Origin: an uncultured Myxococcales bacterium
Lineage (GTDB): Bacteria > Myxococcota_A > UBA9042
Direction of reading: 5' to 3'
DNA: 40,362 nucleotides
Assembly (NCBI GenBank): GCA_903919145.1
Contig: CAIXGW010000100.1
Location: 1-40,362 of the forward strand
Below the pieces are notes generated by a model. The model worked only from the letters and a program-made list of their open reading frames with translations. It was not told where the DNA came from and made no database searches. The translations under genes were made by a program, and so were the position numbers. Positions 28,030-38,160 of this stretch are shown here, piece after piece (position 1 is the first letter of the stretch; every line of letters starts with the position of its first letter).

Positions 28030-28033
<4 letters not shown>
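26735..28033 (-). CDS. hutI: Imidazolonepropionase with an R1-encoded insertion
   Basis: 432 residues. The amidohydrolase metal site [22 protein letters not shown], then [30 protein letters not shown] and GATSVEHLL identify HutI, which hydrolyses 4-imidazolone-5-propionate to N-formimino-L-glutamate, third step of histidine breakdown in the cytoplasm. Residues about 45-58 ([14 protein letters not shown]) are encoded by an R1 palindrome. They sit where family members have a short beta-hairpin before the VEWIGDP strand, so they look like an in-frame insertion outside the active site. The start overlaps the hutU stop as ATGA. Confidence 0.95.
27861..27900 (+). repeat. R1 element, copy I (hutI)
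   Basis: Shares the 19-mer TTCTGAGAGGGTCCCCCTC with copy J. Hairpin AGAGGG-TCC-CCCTCT has an A-T pair replacing the outer G-C of copy B. GCTGTTGTAG upstream is shared with copy A. Confidence 0.75.
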
Positions 28034-29781
<1,748 letters not shown>

Positions 29782-29899
29782 GGCGGCAAGTCCTGGGCGG
29801 CGTCGGCCGCGGCGCCTGACTACCACAGCGCGGCGGAAACGGCTAGATCCCCTCATGAACTGGCTGCGGCTAGCCGACTTGCGGCAGGGTCCATCGCTG

Positions 29900-29916
29900 T
29901 GTAGAGAAATTCTACA
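29900..29916. promoter_or_regulatory. Operator candidate 1 upstream of hutU
   Basis: TGTAGAGAAATTCTACA is a perfect 6-bp-arm palindrome with a 5-bp centre, in a locally AT-rich stretch. A near copy starts exactly 19 bp further on, so two dimers could bind the same DNA face. A histidine-utilisation repressor would be the obvious candidate, but the sequence is not the classical HutC site. Confidence 0.55.
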
Positions 29917-29918
29917 AA

Positions 29919-29935
29919 TGTGGAGAATATCTACG
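29919..29935. promoter_or_regulatory. Operator candidate 2 upstream of hutU
   Basis: TGTGGAGAATATCTACG is an imperfect copy of the neighbouring palindrome: 13 of 17 positions are identical and two base-pair positions weaken its symmetry. Same orientation, start-to-start distance 19 bp. Confidence 0.5.
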
Positions 29936-30001
29936 GTTAACCGGAGAGAGCCGTAGCTGTTCGCGGCTACCGATCGCGCCGAGAGCACGCGCTTTTCTGG
30001 T

Positions 30002-30020
30002 GTTGGCACAGTTTGTGCTA
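30002..30020 (+). promoter_or_regulatory. Sigma-54 promoter candidate for the Kazal lipoprotein gene
   Basis: TTGGCACAGTTTGTGCTA matches the YTGGCACGRNNNTTGCW pattern with two changes in core positions. The invariant GG (30005-30006) and GC (30017-30018) are separated by exactly 10 nt. Transcription would start near 30030, leaving a short leader to the AGGAGG and ATG at 30068. A weaker second GG-N10-GC (30028-30041, TTGGCACG) follows directly. Confidence 0.55.
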
Positions 30021-30067
30021 ACTTGTTGGCACGGGCGACGCCAAGGCGGTTGGCCCAGGAGGGTGGG

Positions 30068-31342
30068 ATGCGGATGAGCGGCATGAGGGCGATCGGGTGG
30101 ATGTGGGCAGTACAGCTCGGAGTTTTTTTGGTCTTCTTGGGCGGTTGTGAGCAATCGCCGGCTCCTCAGCCCGTAGGCGCCGACGCAACCCAAGACGCTT
30201 CGACCGGCGATGGCACCGCCGCGGACGCCTTGACCGACGCAGCCCAGGACGGCGTTGGCGGGACCGACGGAGCCAACGGCTCGGACGCCGCTCTGGACTC
30301 GGACCTGGGCGCTCTGACCGACATCGCGGCGGGGACCGATGCCGGCGGCGACGCCGCAAACGACACCGGATCGCCTGGGGATGCGCTGGACGTCTCTGCG
30401 CAATGCCCAACCGCGATGCCCCAGCCCAACGCGGCTTGCACAACCCCCAGCGTCACCTGTAATTTTGGCCAGGAGTGCTGCTGCGGCAAGTGCTATCCCT
30501 CGCTGGTGTGCCAGTGTATCGGCCAAACCTGGGCTTGCTACGCCACCGACGCCTGCATGATCGGCCCCGGCGGCTGCCCCGACGCCAGCGACGCCGGGCC
30601 CAGCGACGTCAGCCAGCCCGACGCCGCGCCCAGCGACGCCGGTCCCGGGCCAGATACGTTTGACCAGATCTGCGCCGAAAGCAGCAGCAGCCTCAGCCCC
30701 TGTGCCGATGACCAATACTGCGCCAAGCCCACTGGGCAGTGCGGCGGGCCTGGCAAGTGCAAGGTGAAGCCCACCGTGTGCACCAAGGAGCTCAACCAGC
30801 AGTGCGGCTGTGACAACGTCACCTACGGCAACCCATGCATGGCAGCGGCGGCCGGTCGGGCGATTCAGTACGCCGGACCGTGCAAGCCGATCGACGGCTG
30901 TGTCATTGGCGAAACGGGCTGCGCAATGGGTGAATTCTGTTCGGCGCCAGAGGGCCAGTGCAGTGGCACCGGCGTTTGCAGCGCCAAGGCGCAGATGTGC
31001 CCGATGGTCTACAAGCCGGTGTGCGGCTGCGACGGCAAGACCTATGGCAACAGCTGCTCGGCCTCCAGCGCTGGCCAGGTGGTCGCCTTTGACGGTGAAT
31101 GCCCAACCGTGCCGGGAGCTTGCGACGCCGACACCAACAGCGGCTGTGCCAAGAGCCAGTTCTGCCAGGCCCCCATCGGCCAGTGCGGCGGCAAGGGGGT
31201 TTGCAAGCCCTATCCGCAGGCCTGTGCGGAAGTGTGGGCACCGGTGTGCGGCTGCGACGGCAACACCTATGGCAACGACTGCGAGGCCCTGGCCAAGGGC
31301 ATCAACGTGACCAGCAAGGGGGCGTGCCCCGGCAAGCCCTGA
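30068..31342 (+). CDS. Lipoprotein with three Kazal-like domains
   Basis: 424 residues. The signal peptide ends in LGGC, with lipidated Cys27. A long Asp/Ala/Gly-rich, disordered spacer (about 30-125) is followed by a Cys cluster, then three modules. Each pairs a GQC.G.G.C Cys segment with a Kazal-type unit of the form CGCDxxTYGNxCxAxxxG; the second and third have the canonical VCGCDGxTYGN. Kazal domains are serine-protease inhibitors, so a defensive or predation-related inhibitor role is plausible, but reactive-site loops were not analysed. The ATG is fixed by a perfect AGGAGG 5 nt upstream. It is divergent from hutU and probably sigma-54 controlled. Confidence 0.88.
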   Translation: MRMSGMRAIGWMWAVQLGVFLVFLGGCEQSPAPQPVGADATQDASTGDGTAADALTDAAQDGVGGTDGANGSDAALDSDLGALTDIAAGTDAGGDAANDTGSPGDALDVSAQCPTAMPQPNAACTTPSVTCNFGQECCCGKCYPSLVCQCIGQTWACYATDACMIGPGGCPDASDAGPSDVSQPDAAPSDAGPGPDTFDQICAESSSSLSPCADDQYCAKPTGQCGGPGKCKVKPTVCTKELNQQCGCDNVTYGNPCMAAAAGRAIQYAGPCKPIDGCVIGETGCAMGEFCSAPEGQCSGTGVCSAKAQMCPMVYKPVCGCDGKTYGNSCSASSAGQVVAFDGECPTVPGACDADTNSGCAKSQFCQAPIGQCGGKGVCKPYPQACAEVWAPVCGCDGNTYGNDCEALAKGINVTSKGACPGKP

Positions 31343-31411
31343 GGCCGCGCGAGCGTTTTACAGCCGGTCCGCCCTTGCAGGCAAATCCCTTGGGCTGGAG
31401 TGTGCTTGCTG

Positions 31412-31990
31412 CTACTCGCCTTCGGCCAGGGCTTCCAGGGCCCCAGCGGCGTCGATCTCGCCCGAGGCCACAGCGGCCACCAGCGGCGCGTAGCGATCGG
31501 CCGACTGCACCGCGGTGTACACGGCATTGCGCACGGCCGCCTGCACCGGCGGTACGCCGTCCAGCAGCATGCCGACGCGGAAAGTCACCGTTCCCTCGTC
31601 GATCTCCAGGTCAAGGCCGCCCACTGCCAAGCCGGCATTGAGGCGCACCACCAGCTCGGCCACGCCGCTGATGATCTCGGCGATCTGCTCTTCGTCTTGG
31701 CCGTCCTCGGCGATCAGCTGCACCGGCAGGCGCACGTGGACCACGACCAGGCCCAGGCCTTCGTCGACTTCCAGCGTGATGTCGTGGATGCCGCTTTCGC
31801 CCTGAAACCGGGTCAGCAGGGCCAGGCTCTCTGAGCCGCCTTCATCTTCGGCCAGTTCAAAAGGCCAGCCGTCGGCCGTCAGGAAATCCTGGGCCACCTG
31901 CAGCCAGGTGGAGGTCGACGGCGGTGCAGCGGCAGCACCAGCGGCAGCGGCGGGTTTGCTCGACTTGTAGGGCTTGGGCGAAGAGGTCAT
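31412..31990 (-). CDS. YbjN-domain protein
   Basis: 192 residues. A Lys/Pro/Ala-rich N-terminus (about 30 residues) precedes an alpha/beta domain: WLQVAQDFLTADGWPFEL, then alternating strands ending in LDLEIDEGTVTFRVGM and a helical C-terminus. That pattern resembles the YbjN/type III chaperone-like fold, acidic and cytoplasmic, whose members affect stress and motility in enterobacteria. The exact role is unknown. ATG at 31990 has GGAG 5 nt upstream. It lies downstream of recA on the same strand, separated by 236 bp that carry an 18-bp tandem repeat. It converges with the Kazal lipoprotein gene. Confidence 0.65.
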   Translation of the reverse strand: MTSSPKPYKSSKPAAAAGAAAAPPSTSTWLQVAQDFLTADGWPFELAEDEGGSESLALLTRFQGESGIHDITLEVDEGLGLVVVHVRLPVQLIAEDGQDEEQIAEIISGVAELVVRLNAGLAVGGLDLEIDEGTVTFRVGMLLDGVPPVQAAVRNAVYTAVQSADRYAPLVAAVASGEIDAAGALEALAEGE

Positions 31991-32104
31991 GGCGGCTCCG
32001 GCGAGGGCAGGGGGGCGCAGGCCAGGGAGACTCAAGCCCCGGTCGGCGCGCGCAGCCTGCCACAGCCGGAGCGCCACGGCCAGAGCAGAGCGCACACAAC
32101 CAAG

Positions 32105-32194
32105 CAATCACAGCCGGCCAGCCGATCACAGCCGGCCAGCCGATCACAGCCAGCCAAGCGATCACAGCCAGCTAACTGATCACAGCCAGCTAAG
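32105..32194. repeat. Five tandem 18-bp units with TGATCA/CGATCA in phase
   Basis: Units follow the consensus (C/T)GATCACAGCCAGCYAAG and drift gradually from one end to the other; the last are TGATCACAGCCAGCTAAC/G. They lie between the YbjN-like gene start and the recA stop, with no spacers. They could be a regulator array, a leader structure or slippage products. Confidence 0.8.
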
Positions 32195-32226
32195 TGACGA
32201 CGGCACTGCAGTCGCCGCTGGCAAAC

Positions 32227-33321
32227 TCAGCCCTCAGCGACGGTGGCAGCGACCATGGCCGCGGCCGGTGCCAGGGTGCCTTCGGGCGTGAAGGCCACTT
32301 CGCGGACCTTGCGATCCAGCCTGTCAAACAAGCGCGGATCATCCTTGAGCAATTGCCGCACTTTCTCGCGACCCTGCCCAAGGCGCTCGCCGTCCAGGCT
32401 GTACCAGGCGCCCATCTTGTCCAGCAGCCCCATCTCCACCGCGGTGTCGATAAGGTCGCCGGCCGAGCAGATCCCTTCGCCGTACAGGATGTCGAACTCG
32501 ACCTGCTTGAAGGGCGGCGCCACCTTGTTCTTGACCACTTTGACGCGGGTGCGGTTGCCGATGCTGTCTTCGCCCGACTTGAGCGCGCCAACCCGCCGCA
32601 CGTCCAGGCGCAGCGAGGCGTAGAACTTGAGCGCCTGACCGCCGGTGGTGGTCTCTGGGCTGCCGAACATCACGCCGATCTTCATGCGCAGCTGATTGAT
32701 GAACAACACGATGGTGTTGGACTTGCTGATCGAGGCCGTCAGCTTGCGCAGGGCCTGGCTCATCAGCCGCGCTTGGGCGCCGACCTGCGCATCGCCCATC
32801 GAGCCTTCGATTTCCGACTTGGGCACCAGCGCCGCCACAGAGTCAATCACAATGATATCAACGGCATTGGAGCGCACCAGCGTGTCGACGATCTCCAGGG
32901 CTTGCTCGCCGTTGTCTGGCTGGCTGACCAGCAGGTCGTCGGTCCGGACGCCCAGTCGCCGGGCATAGCTGACATCCAGCGCGTGCTCTGCATCGACAAA
33001 TGCCGCGATGCCGCCGAGCTTTTGGGTCTCTGCGATGACGTGCAGGGCGATGGTGGTCTTGCCGCTGGACTCCGGGCCGTAGACTTCTACGACGCGACCG
33101 CGCGGAAAACCGCCTACGCCCAGGGCAATGTCCAAGCCAATCGAGCCCGAAGGCACCACGTGGATGTCGCGGGCGTGGGCGTCCTGGTCGCCCAGGCGCA
33201 CCATGGTGCCCTTGCCAAAAGCCCGCTCAATGCTGGCCAGGGCGGTGGCGATGGCCGCCTGCTTGTCCGACTGCAGCGGCTGGTCGTTGTCGAGGTCCTT
33301 GTCCTTCTTGGGGCGCGCCAT
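32227..33321 (-). CDS. recA: Recombinase RecA
   Basis: 364 residues. The N-terminus leads to GPESSGKTT (82-90, Walker A), [18 protein letters not shown] (Walker B and loop L1 approach), [29 protein letters not shown] (loop L2) and [23 protein letters not shown]. All are standard for RecA, which forms ATP-bound filaments on ssDNA for recombination and LexA cleavage. The C-terminal tail is Ala/Val-rich and short of the usual acidic cluster. AGGAG precedes the ATG by 5 nt. A repeat of family R2 lies in the leader, and one or two LexA-like boxes lie further upstream, so SOS control is likely. Confidence 0.98.
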   Translation of the reverse strand: MARPKKDKDLDNDQPLQSDKQAAIATALASIERAFGKGTMVRLGDQDAHARDIHVVPSGSIGLDIALGVGGFPRGRVVEVYGPESSGKTTIALHVIAETQKLGGIAAFVDAEHALDVSYARRLGVRTDDLLVSQPDNGEQALEIVDTLVRSNAVDIIVIDSVAALVPKSEIEGSMGDAQVGAQARLMSQALRKLTASISKSNTIVLFINQLRMKIGVMFGSPETTTGGQALKFYASLRLDVRRVGALKSGEDSIGNRTRVKVVKNKVAPPFKQVEFDILYGEGICSAGDLIDTAVEMGLLDKMGAWYSLDGERLGQGREKVRQLLKDDPRLFDRLDRKVREVAFTPEGTLAPAAAMVAATVAEG

Positions 33322-33341
33322 GGTGACTCCTGTGAACGAAT

Positions 33342-33416
33342 TGGGAAAAGCAACTGCAACAAAAACATGACCAACCGGTTATAACCCGGATTGAACTGAC
33401 GGTCTTGGGCACTAGG
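33342..33416 (+). repeat. R2 repeat, copy b (recA leader)
   Basis: AACCGGTTATAACCCGGATT and the following CGGTCTTGGGCACTAGG align without gaps over about 45 bp to copy c. The GTGAACAAG part is diverged. Confidence 0.6.
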
Positions 33417-33444
33417 ATTTGGTGGCGGAAGCCGCTGGGCGACC

Positions 33445-33461
33445 GCTGTACAGATGTTCAG
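33445..33461 (-). promoter_or_regulatory. LexA/SOS box candidate upstream of recA
   Basis: On the minus strand it reads ACTGAACATCTGTACAG. It agrees at most positions with the M. xanthus LexA box consensus as I recall it (CTRHAMRYBYGTTCAGS). It lies about 125 bp before the recA start. Confidence 0.55.
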
Positions 33462-33665
33462 TGATCCGGGCGCAGCTGTCAAGCCATTTGTCCCATCGGC
33501 ACGGCTCGCAGAGCCCTGAGCAAGAGAGTACCGCAGCCGGTCTGAGAAAATGGTAAAGCTATGCAATGGGTTGGATGCCACTATGGACAAATCGCCGATC
33601 CGTGGTTAGCTAGCCCGGCCCGCCGTCGCCGCGGCTGTTTTGGGGCCCATCGATGCAGGCATCTG

Positions 33666-33691
33666 ATTATACAAGCAATAATTCGTTCAGT
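33666..33691 (-). promoter_or_regulatory. Second LexA-like site over a TATAAT hexamer
   Basis: The minus strand reads ACTGAACGAATTATTG, followed by a perfect TATAAT (33671-33666). Half of the LexA pattern is intact and the other half is weaker. It could be an additional SOS-controlled start for recA, about 345 bp upstream of the gene. No good -35 was found. Confidence 0.35.
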
Positions 33692-33753
33692 GCCCGCGCT
33701 GGCCGTCCACCCAGCTGGGCCAGCCCGGCCCTCCTGCCGCAGGTGGCCCTGGC

Positions 33754-35334
33754 GTGACAGCTCTTCCAGACGGCCTGACAAGTCGAATCACCAAGGGGTG
33801 GCCGGTGGGGGCCGCAGCGCTGTTGCTATGGCTGCACGCCGCCTGGTACGGCCACCTGGCGGACGACGCCTACATCTCTTTCCGCTACGCCCGCCACCTG
33901 GCCCAGGGGCACGGCCCGGTGTTCAACCCCGGCGAGCGGGTCATGGGATTCTCCAATCCTTTATGGACGTTGCTGCTGGCTGGCGGCGAGGCGCTGGGAA
34001 TCGCCGGCGAGCGGCTGGCCGCGCCCTTGGGGGCGGTGGCGGCGGCGCTGCTGCTGGCGCTGCTGTGGCGGTGGGCGCAGACTGGCCTGCACCACGGGCC
34101 AAGCCGCTGGCTGCTGCTGGGCTTTCCGGTGGCCTGCGGCACGGTGGCGCTGTGGACCACCGCCGGCCTGGAAGGCCCGCTGTTTGGCCTGCTGCTGACA
34201 ACAGCGGCGCTTGGCCTGGCCCCCTCTTCCGCGGGCCCGCTGGACGGGGTGGGGGGAGGGGGACCCTCTCAGAAAACCATGCTATTGCTGGGGATTCCTG
34301 TGGGTCTGGCGGTGTGGACCCGGCCCGAAGGCGCGCTGTTTGCCGGGGCGCTGGCGCTGGCTCAGGCCCTGCGCACGCCGACCTGGGCCGGGCGGCTGCG
34401 GGTGGCGGCCCTGCTGGTGGCGCCGATCGCGGCATACGGGGTTCAGCTGGTGCTGATCTGGGCCTACTACGGCGACCCGGTGCCCAACACCTGGTATGCC
34501 AAGGCCCATCCGCTGTCGCCTCAGCTGCTGGGCCGCGGCTGGACCTACCTGGTCAAATTCGTCAGGGCCTATCACTACGTGCCGGCGGTGGCCCTGGGCG
34601 CGTGGCTGGCGCTGGGGGGCTGGCGGCGCGACGGGGCAGGGCGGCTGGCGCTGGCTCTGCTGCTGGCTTTTGTGGCGTTTTTTCTGGCCGTGGGCGGCGA
34701 CGCGCTGGTGCTGCACCGGATGTGGGCGTGGCCGCTGCCGTGGCTGGGCCTTCTGGCAGCAGAAGCGCTGGATCTGGCGGTCGAACGCGGCGTGCGGCCG
34801 CGCCTTGCGGTGGCAGTGGCGCTGCTGGCGCTGACGGGGCTGGCGTGGCCCAGTTTTTCCAGCCGTCAGCTCACCTACCTAAGGCTGGACGAGCAAGTGG
34901 TAGAAAGCGGCCGCCAGCTGGGCGATCGGCTGGCGCGGTTGCCGTCTTCCACGCTGCTGGCGGCCAACACCATTGGCGCGCTGGCTTATCGCTCAGACCT
35001 GCCGCTGGTGGACATGCTGGGCTTGACCGACGCCACGGTGGCCAAGGCCGCGGGCAAAAGGCTGGGCGTGCCGGCCCATGAGAGCCACCACGGCGGCTAC
35101 GTGCTTGACAGACAGCCTGATCTGATTGTCTTTGGCGTGCCCTTCCTGCGCCCACAGCCCCTGACCGCCGCTGAGCTGGCGGCGACGGCGCAGTACCCAT
35201 CCGACCGCGACCTGCTGGCCGATGCCCGGCTGGCCAGCGCCTACCAGGTCCAGCCGATCGCCGTGGGCGGCCAGTGGGTCACCGTGTGGGCGCGCAGGGC
35301 TTGGCTGCAGCAGCACCCGGGCCTGCTGCCCTAG
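33754..35334 (+). CDS. GT-C-like polytopic membrane glycosyltransferase
   Basis: 526 residues with about nine or ten membrane segments and a soluble C-terminal domain. The first loop carries LADDAYISFRYARHLAQGHGPVFNPGE, with an Asp-Asp motif at 37-38 and FxFxRYA...G.GxVFNPGExVxGFSNPLWTLLL. That pattern is shared with AftB-like arabinofuranosyltransferases and other polyprenyl-phosphate-sugar-dependent GT-C enzymes, which act on the outer face of the membrane. Donor and acceptor are unknown. Residues about 168-182, in a loop between membrane segments, are encoded by an R1 element. The GTG start has CAGGTGG upstream, at slightly long spacing. Confidence 0.8.
   Translation: MTALPDGLTSRITKGWPVGAAALLLWLHAAWYGHLADDAYISFRYARHLAQGHGPVFNPGERVMGFSNPLWTLLLAGGEALGIAGERLAAPLGAVAAALLLALLWRWAQTGLHHGPSRWLLLGFPVACGTVALWTTAGLEGPLFGLLLTTAALGLAPSSAGPLDGVGGGGPSQKTMLLLGIPVGLAVWTRPEGALFAGALALAQALRTPTWAGRLRVAALLVAPIAAYGVQLVLIWAYYGDPVPNTWYAKAHPLSPQLLGRGWTYLVKFVRAYHYVPAVALGAWLALGGWRRDGAGRLALALLLAFVAFFLAVGGDALVLHRMWAWPLPWLGLLAAEALDLAVERGVRPRLAVAVALLALTGLAWPSFSSRQLTYLRLDEQVVESGRQLGDRLARLPSSTLLAANTIGALAYRSDLPLVDMLGLTDATVAKAAGKRLGVPAHESHHGGYVLDRQPDLIVFGVPFLRPQPLTAAELAATAQYPSDRDLLADARLASAYQVQPIAVGGQWVTVWARRAWLQQHPGLLP
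34256..34298 (-). repeat. R1 element, copy J (GT-C gene)
   Basis: AATCC lies 30 nt before the core, and the 19-mer is shared with copy I. Translated as GGGPSQ in a loop between membrane segments. Confidence 0.75.
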
Positions 35335-35361
35335 GCCGCTCTGGGGCAGAAACCTCAGGCC

Positions 35362-36918
35362 TCAGGCGGGCGCCGCGGCGATCTGGCCGCGCATCTTCAT
35401 GCCGACCCAGTACACCGCCATCGACACCGGCAAGCTGTTGAACCACGCGTAGGGGTACAGCGCGGCAAACAGGTCTGGCACCTGGTCCACCACGTGAATC
35501 GCGTGCAAAAAGCCTGGCAAATTGGGGGCAATTCCGGCAAACAGAGCGGCCAGCGCCACCGGGTTCCAGCGGCCATAGCGCCCTTCGCTGCGGTAGAGAT
35601 CGGGCACGTCGAGCTGGGTGCGTCGCACCAAAAAGTAGTCGCAGATCAAGATGCCCGCCACCGGCCCCAGCAGCGCCGACACGCCGCCCAGCCAGCCATC
35701 CAGGTAGGTGCCTGGGTCGGCCATCAGCTTCCACGGCAGGCACGCAATGCCCAGCAGGCCGGTAATCAACCCGCCGCGCTCAAACGTGATGTGCTTGGGA
35801 GACAGGTTGGCAAAGTCATTGGCCGGGCTGACCACATTGGCGGCGATGTTGACAGAGAGCGTGGCGATCACAATGCCAAACACCGCAATGACCGCCACCA
35901 CCGCTCGGGTCGCCGAGCTGGCAATCAGCGGCGCATCCAGGCCGGCCGGCGCCTTGGCCGAGGTCAATTGCCCAAGCAGGAACTCGGGATTCCACAGGTC
36001 GGCAATCGGCGCGCCCTTGAGCACGGCTGCGCTGGCCGAGGTAATCACCAGGGCCATCGCCGAAAACGCAATCATGGTGGTAGGCAGACCCAGCGCCTGG
36101 CCAAGCATCTGCTCCTTTTGGCCCTTGCCGTAGCGGGTGAAGTCCGGGATGTTCAAAGACAGGGTGGCCCAGAACCCGACCATCGCCGTCAGCTTGGGAA
36201 TGAAAGCCGGCCAGAACTCAGAGAGATCCTTGAACTGAGAGGGTTTGTCTAGCAGGGGCCCCACGCCGCCAGCGCGGTCGACCACCCACCACAGCAGCAT
36301 ACCCGCCAGCACCAGCACAATCGGCGCGGCCCAGTTCTCAAACACCCGCACGGCATTCATGCCGCGGTAGATGATAAAGACGTTCATCGCCCAAAACACC
36401 AAGAAGGTCAGCAGGCTTGGCAGGGGGGCCCCCAAGAACTGCGCGCCGCCGCCCAGGTCCGCATAGCCCGGCCAAAAGGTCATCAGGAAGGTGCGGATGG
36501 CCTCGCCGCCGATCCAGGTGTTGATGCCAAACCAGCCGCAGGCGACCAGGGCCCTTAGCACCGCGGGGATGTTGGCGCCGGCCGTGCCAAAGCTGGCGCG
36601 AGCCAACACCGGAAACGGAATGCCATATTTGGTGCCGGGGTGGGCATTGAGCAGGATCGGCACCAGCACTATCAAGTTGCCAAGGCCAATCGTCAGCAGC
36701 GCCTGCCACCAGTTCATGCCGCCGGCAATCAAGCCGCCGGCCAGCGTGTAGGTGGGGATGCAGTGGGCCATCGAGATCCACAGCGCCGCGAAATTGTAGG
36801 TGCTCCAGTTGCGGTGGCGGGCGGGGACTGGGGCGAGATCGGCAGAGTACAGGGGGCTGTCGGCGATGTCGGCGGGTAGGCCGGCCAGGGCCTCAGCGGC
36901 GAGATTGGGATCGTGCAC
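35362..36918 (-). CDS. NCS1-family nucleobase/hydantoin/allantoin permease
   Basis: 518 residues, about 12 membrane segments. Family signatures: NWSTYNFAALWISMAHCIPTYTLAGGLIAGGMNWWQAL, ARASFGTAGANIPAVLRALVACGWFGINTWIGG, LNIPDFTRYGKGQKEQMLGQALGLP and ANVVSPANDFANLSPKHITF. This is the NCS1 group (Mhp1, allantoin and cytosine transporters), usually Na+- or H+-coupled import at the inner membrane. Residue patterns are closest to the allantoin/uracil/hydantoin branch, but the substrate is not settled by sequence reading. GTG start with GGAGG only 4 nt upstream. No purine or hydantoin catabolic genes are in the window. Confidence 0.92.
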   Translation of the reverse strand: MHDPNLAAEALAGLPADIADSPLYSADLAPVPARHRNWSTYNFAALWISMAHCIPTYTLAGGLIAGGMNWWQALLTIGLGNLIVLVPILLNAHPGTKYGIPFPVLARASFGTAGANIPAVLRALVACGWFGINTWIGGEAIRTFLMTFWPGYADLGGGAQFLGAPLPSLLTFLVFWAMNVFIIYRGMNAVRVFENWAAPIVLVLAGMLLWWVVDRAGGVGPLLDKPSQFKDLSEFWPAFIPKLTAMVGFWATLSLNIPDFTRYGKGQKEQMLGQALGLPTTMIAFSAMALVITSASAAVLKGAPIADLWNPEFLLGQLTSAKAPAGLDAPLIASSATRAVVAVIAVFGIVIATLSVNIAANVVSPANDFANLSPKHITFERGGLITGLLGIACLPWKLMADPGTYLDGWLGGVSALLGPVAGILICDYFLVRRTQLDVPDLYRSEGRYGRWNPVALAALFAGIAPNLPGFLHAIHVVDQVPDLFAALYPYAWFNSLPVSMAVYWVGMKMRGQIAAAPA

Positions 36919-36999
36919 AGGGCCTCCGGGTGGGGTACACCTGGGAGCCTAAGGCAATGTCGATTGGCTGTCGAACAATCGGCCCGATGGGCTGACGGC

Positions 37000-37103
37000 A
37001 AGGACCCACGCCCAGGGCGGAAAGAGGCCCAGCAGTAGGACTCACGACCTGTGAACAAGAACCGGACGTAACCCGGGTCGAATTAGCGGTGTCGGGTCCT
37101 AGC
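37000..37103 (+). repeat. R2 repeat, copy c (3' of MYXO-CTERM gene)
   Basis: CCTGTGAACAAGAACCGG (37048-37065) is identical to copy d. AACCCGGGTCGAA and GGGTCCTAGC follow. The minus-strand gene's stop codon is the CTA in its terminal CTAG. Confidence 0.75.
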
Positions 37104-38070
37104 GCTTCACCGCGACCCGCCGCCGCGAGGCCAGCAGGCCCAGCATCAGCGCGCCAAAGCCAGCCGCACCCCAGTTCAGACTGCCGCCAGAGGTGTCGCA
37201 GCCGCAGCCCTTGTCTTTGCTGACTACGTTGCCTTTAACGTCGAGCTCCGCGGCCTTCTTCTTGAAGACCACGCGGATCGGCTTGCGGCCGCCCGGATCG
37301 TGCTCTACGCGGATGGTGGTGCCGGCGACCAGGTCGGCGAATTTGGCGCCTTCAATGACTTCGTCCCACGCGGTGGGCCCGCCGTCCAGGTTGAAGCCCT
37401 TTTCGCGGCCGTCAGCCGTGCGGATGTACAGGCGATTGCCGCCGCGGTCGAGCACCCGGGCGTCGTCATAGATCTCGACTTCCTGCTTCTTGACGATCTC
37501 AATGGCCGGCCGTACCACGCCGATGGGGTCGTAGCGCACCGTGGCGATGGCGCCGTGGACCAGGTCGTCGACGGTGCCGCCGGTGATGCATTGGGCCAAC
37601 AGCTCTCTGTTCTTGGGAATCGGCACGGTGACCGACGCGCCAGCCGCCGGCGACGACTTCATGTACAGGTAGGTCTCTCGGACATCGTCGATGTAGGCTT
37701 CGCGCAGGATGGTGTAGGCAAAGCCCTCTGGTTTCTCTGCAGTGGCGCGGGTTTCTTCCGTGAAGGCCGGGGTTACAGCTGCCGGCGCGGCAACGGCCGC
37801 GGCCTCTGCCGGCTTGGCAGCTTCGGCAGGGGCTGCCGCCGGGGCTGTTGCCGGATCCCCAGCCGGGGCCGGGCGCACCTGTTCTGGGCGCTGGTCAGGC
37901 TTGGCCGCCGGCGGGCGTGCCTCTGGCTTGGGCCCGCCCGCACCCGGCTCTGCGACTGGCTCGCGGCGCGCCGGTCCGCGATAGGGCTCGCCGGGCACGC
38001 GCACGTCGGCCAGGGCCAGCGCCGGCGTCATCAGACCAACCACCAACATCCAGCTAGAGATCTTGCGCAC
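37099..38070 (-). CDS. MYXO-CTERM-like exported protein of unknown function
   Basis: 323 residues. A signal peptide (RKISSWMLVVGLMTPALALA) is followed by a Pro/Ala/Glu-rich region to about residue 105 and a beta-rich core with no recognised motif. The C-terminus has KGCGCDTSGG, a hydrophobic span and SRRR, matching the MYXO-CTERM pattern processed at the Gly-Cys. The product is probably exposed on the outer membrane. The start was set to GTG at 38070 because GGAGG lies 5 nt before it; a TTG at 38082 is also in frame. The stop codon falls in the CTAG that ends an R2 repeat. A second R2 copy lies upstream. Confidence 0.8.
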   Translation of the reverse strand: MRKISSWMLVVGLMTPALALADVRVPGEPYRGPARREPVAEPGAGGPKPEARPPAAKPDQRPEQVRPAPAGDPATAPAAAPAEAAKPAEAAAVAAPAAVTPAFTEETRATAEKPEGFAYTILREAYIDDVRETYLYMKSSPAAGASVTVPIPKNRELLAQCITGGTVDDLVHGAIATVRYDPIGVVRPAIEIVKKQEVEIYDDARVLDRGGNRLYIRTADGREKGFNLDGGPTAWDEVIEGAKFADLVAGTTIRVEHDPGGRKPIRVVFKKKAAELDVKGNVVSKDKGCGCDTSGGSLNWGAAGFGALMLGLLASRRRVAVKR

Positions 38071-38160
38071 AGGCACCTCCAATTGCGGCCAACGGCGACA
38101 TCAACGCACAGACGCGCCAGCGGCTGCTACGATTTAGGCCGCTGGGGTGGCAATTGCAAG

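Larger units (their letters stand above)
33322..33753. promoter_or_regulatory. Divergent region between recA and the GT-C gene
   Basis: 432 bp without a gene. From the recA side it holds an R2 repeat copy (33342-33416), a LexA-like box (33445-33461), a second weaker LexA-like site (33676-33691) and a minus-strand TATAAT at 33666-33671. The remaining DNA shows no structure I can name; no tRNA was found. Confidence 0.55.

Noticed and set aside
32105..32194. CRISPR array
   Set aside because: Units are contiguous 18-mers without unique spacers, and there are no cas genes.
37099..37103. R2 as an intrinsic terminator for the MYXO-CTERM gene
   Set aside because: The repeat's hairpins are not followed by a T-tract in the gene's direction, so simple factor-independent termination is not supported.
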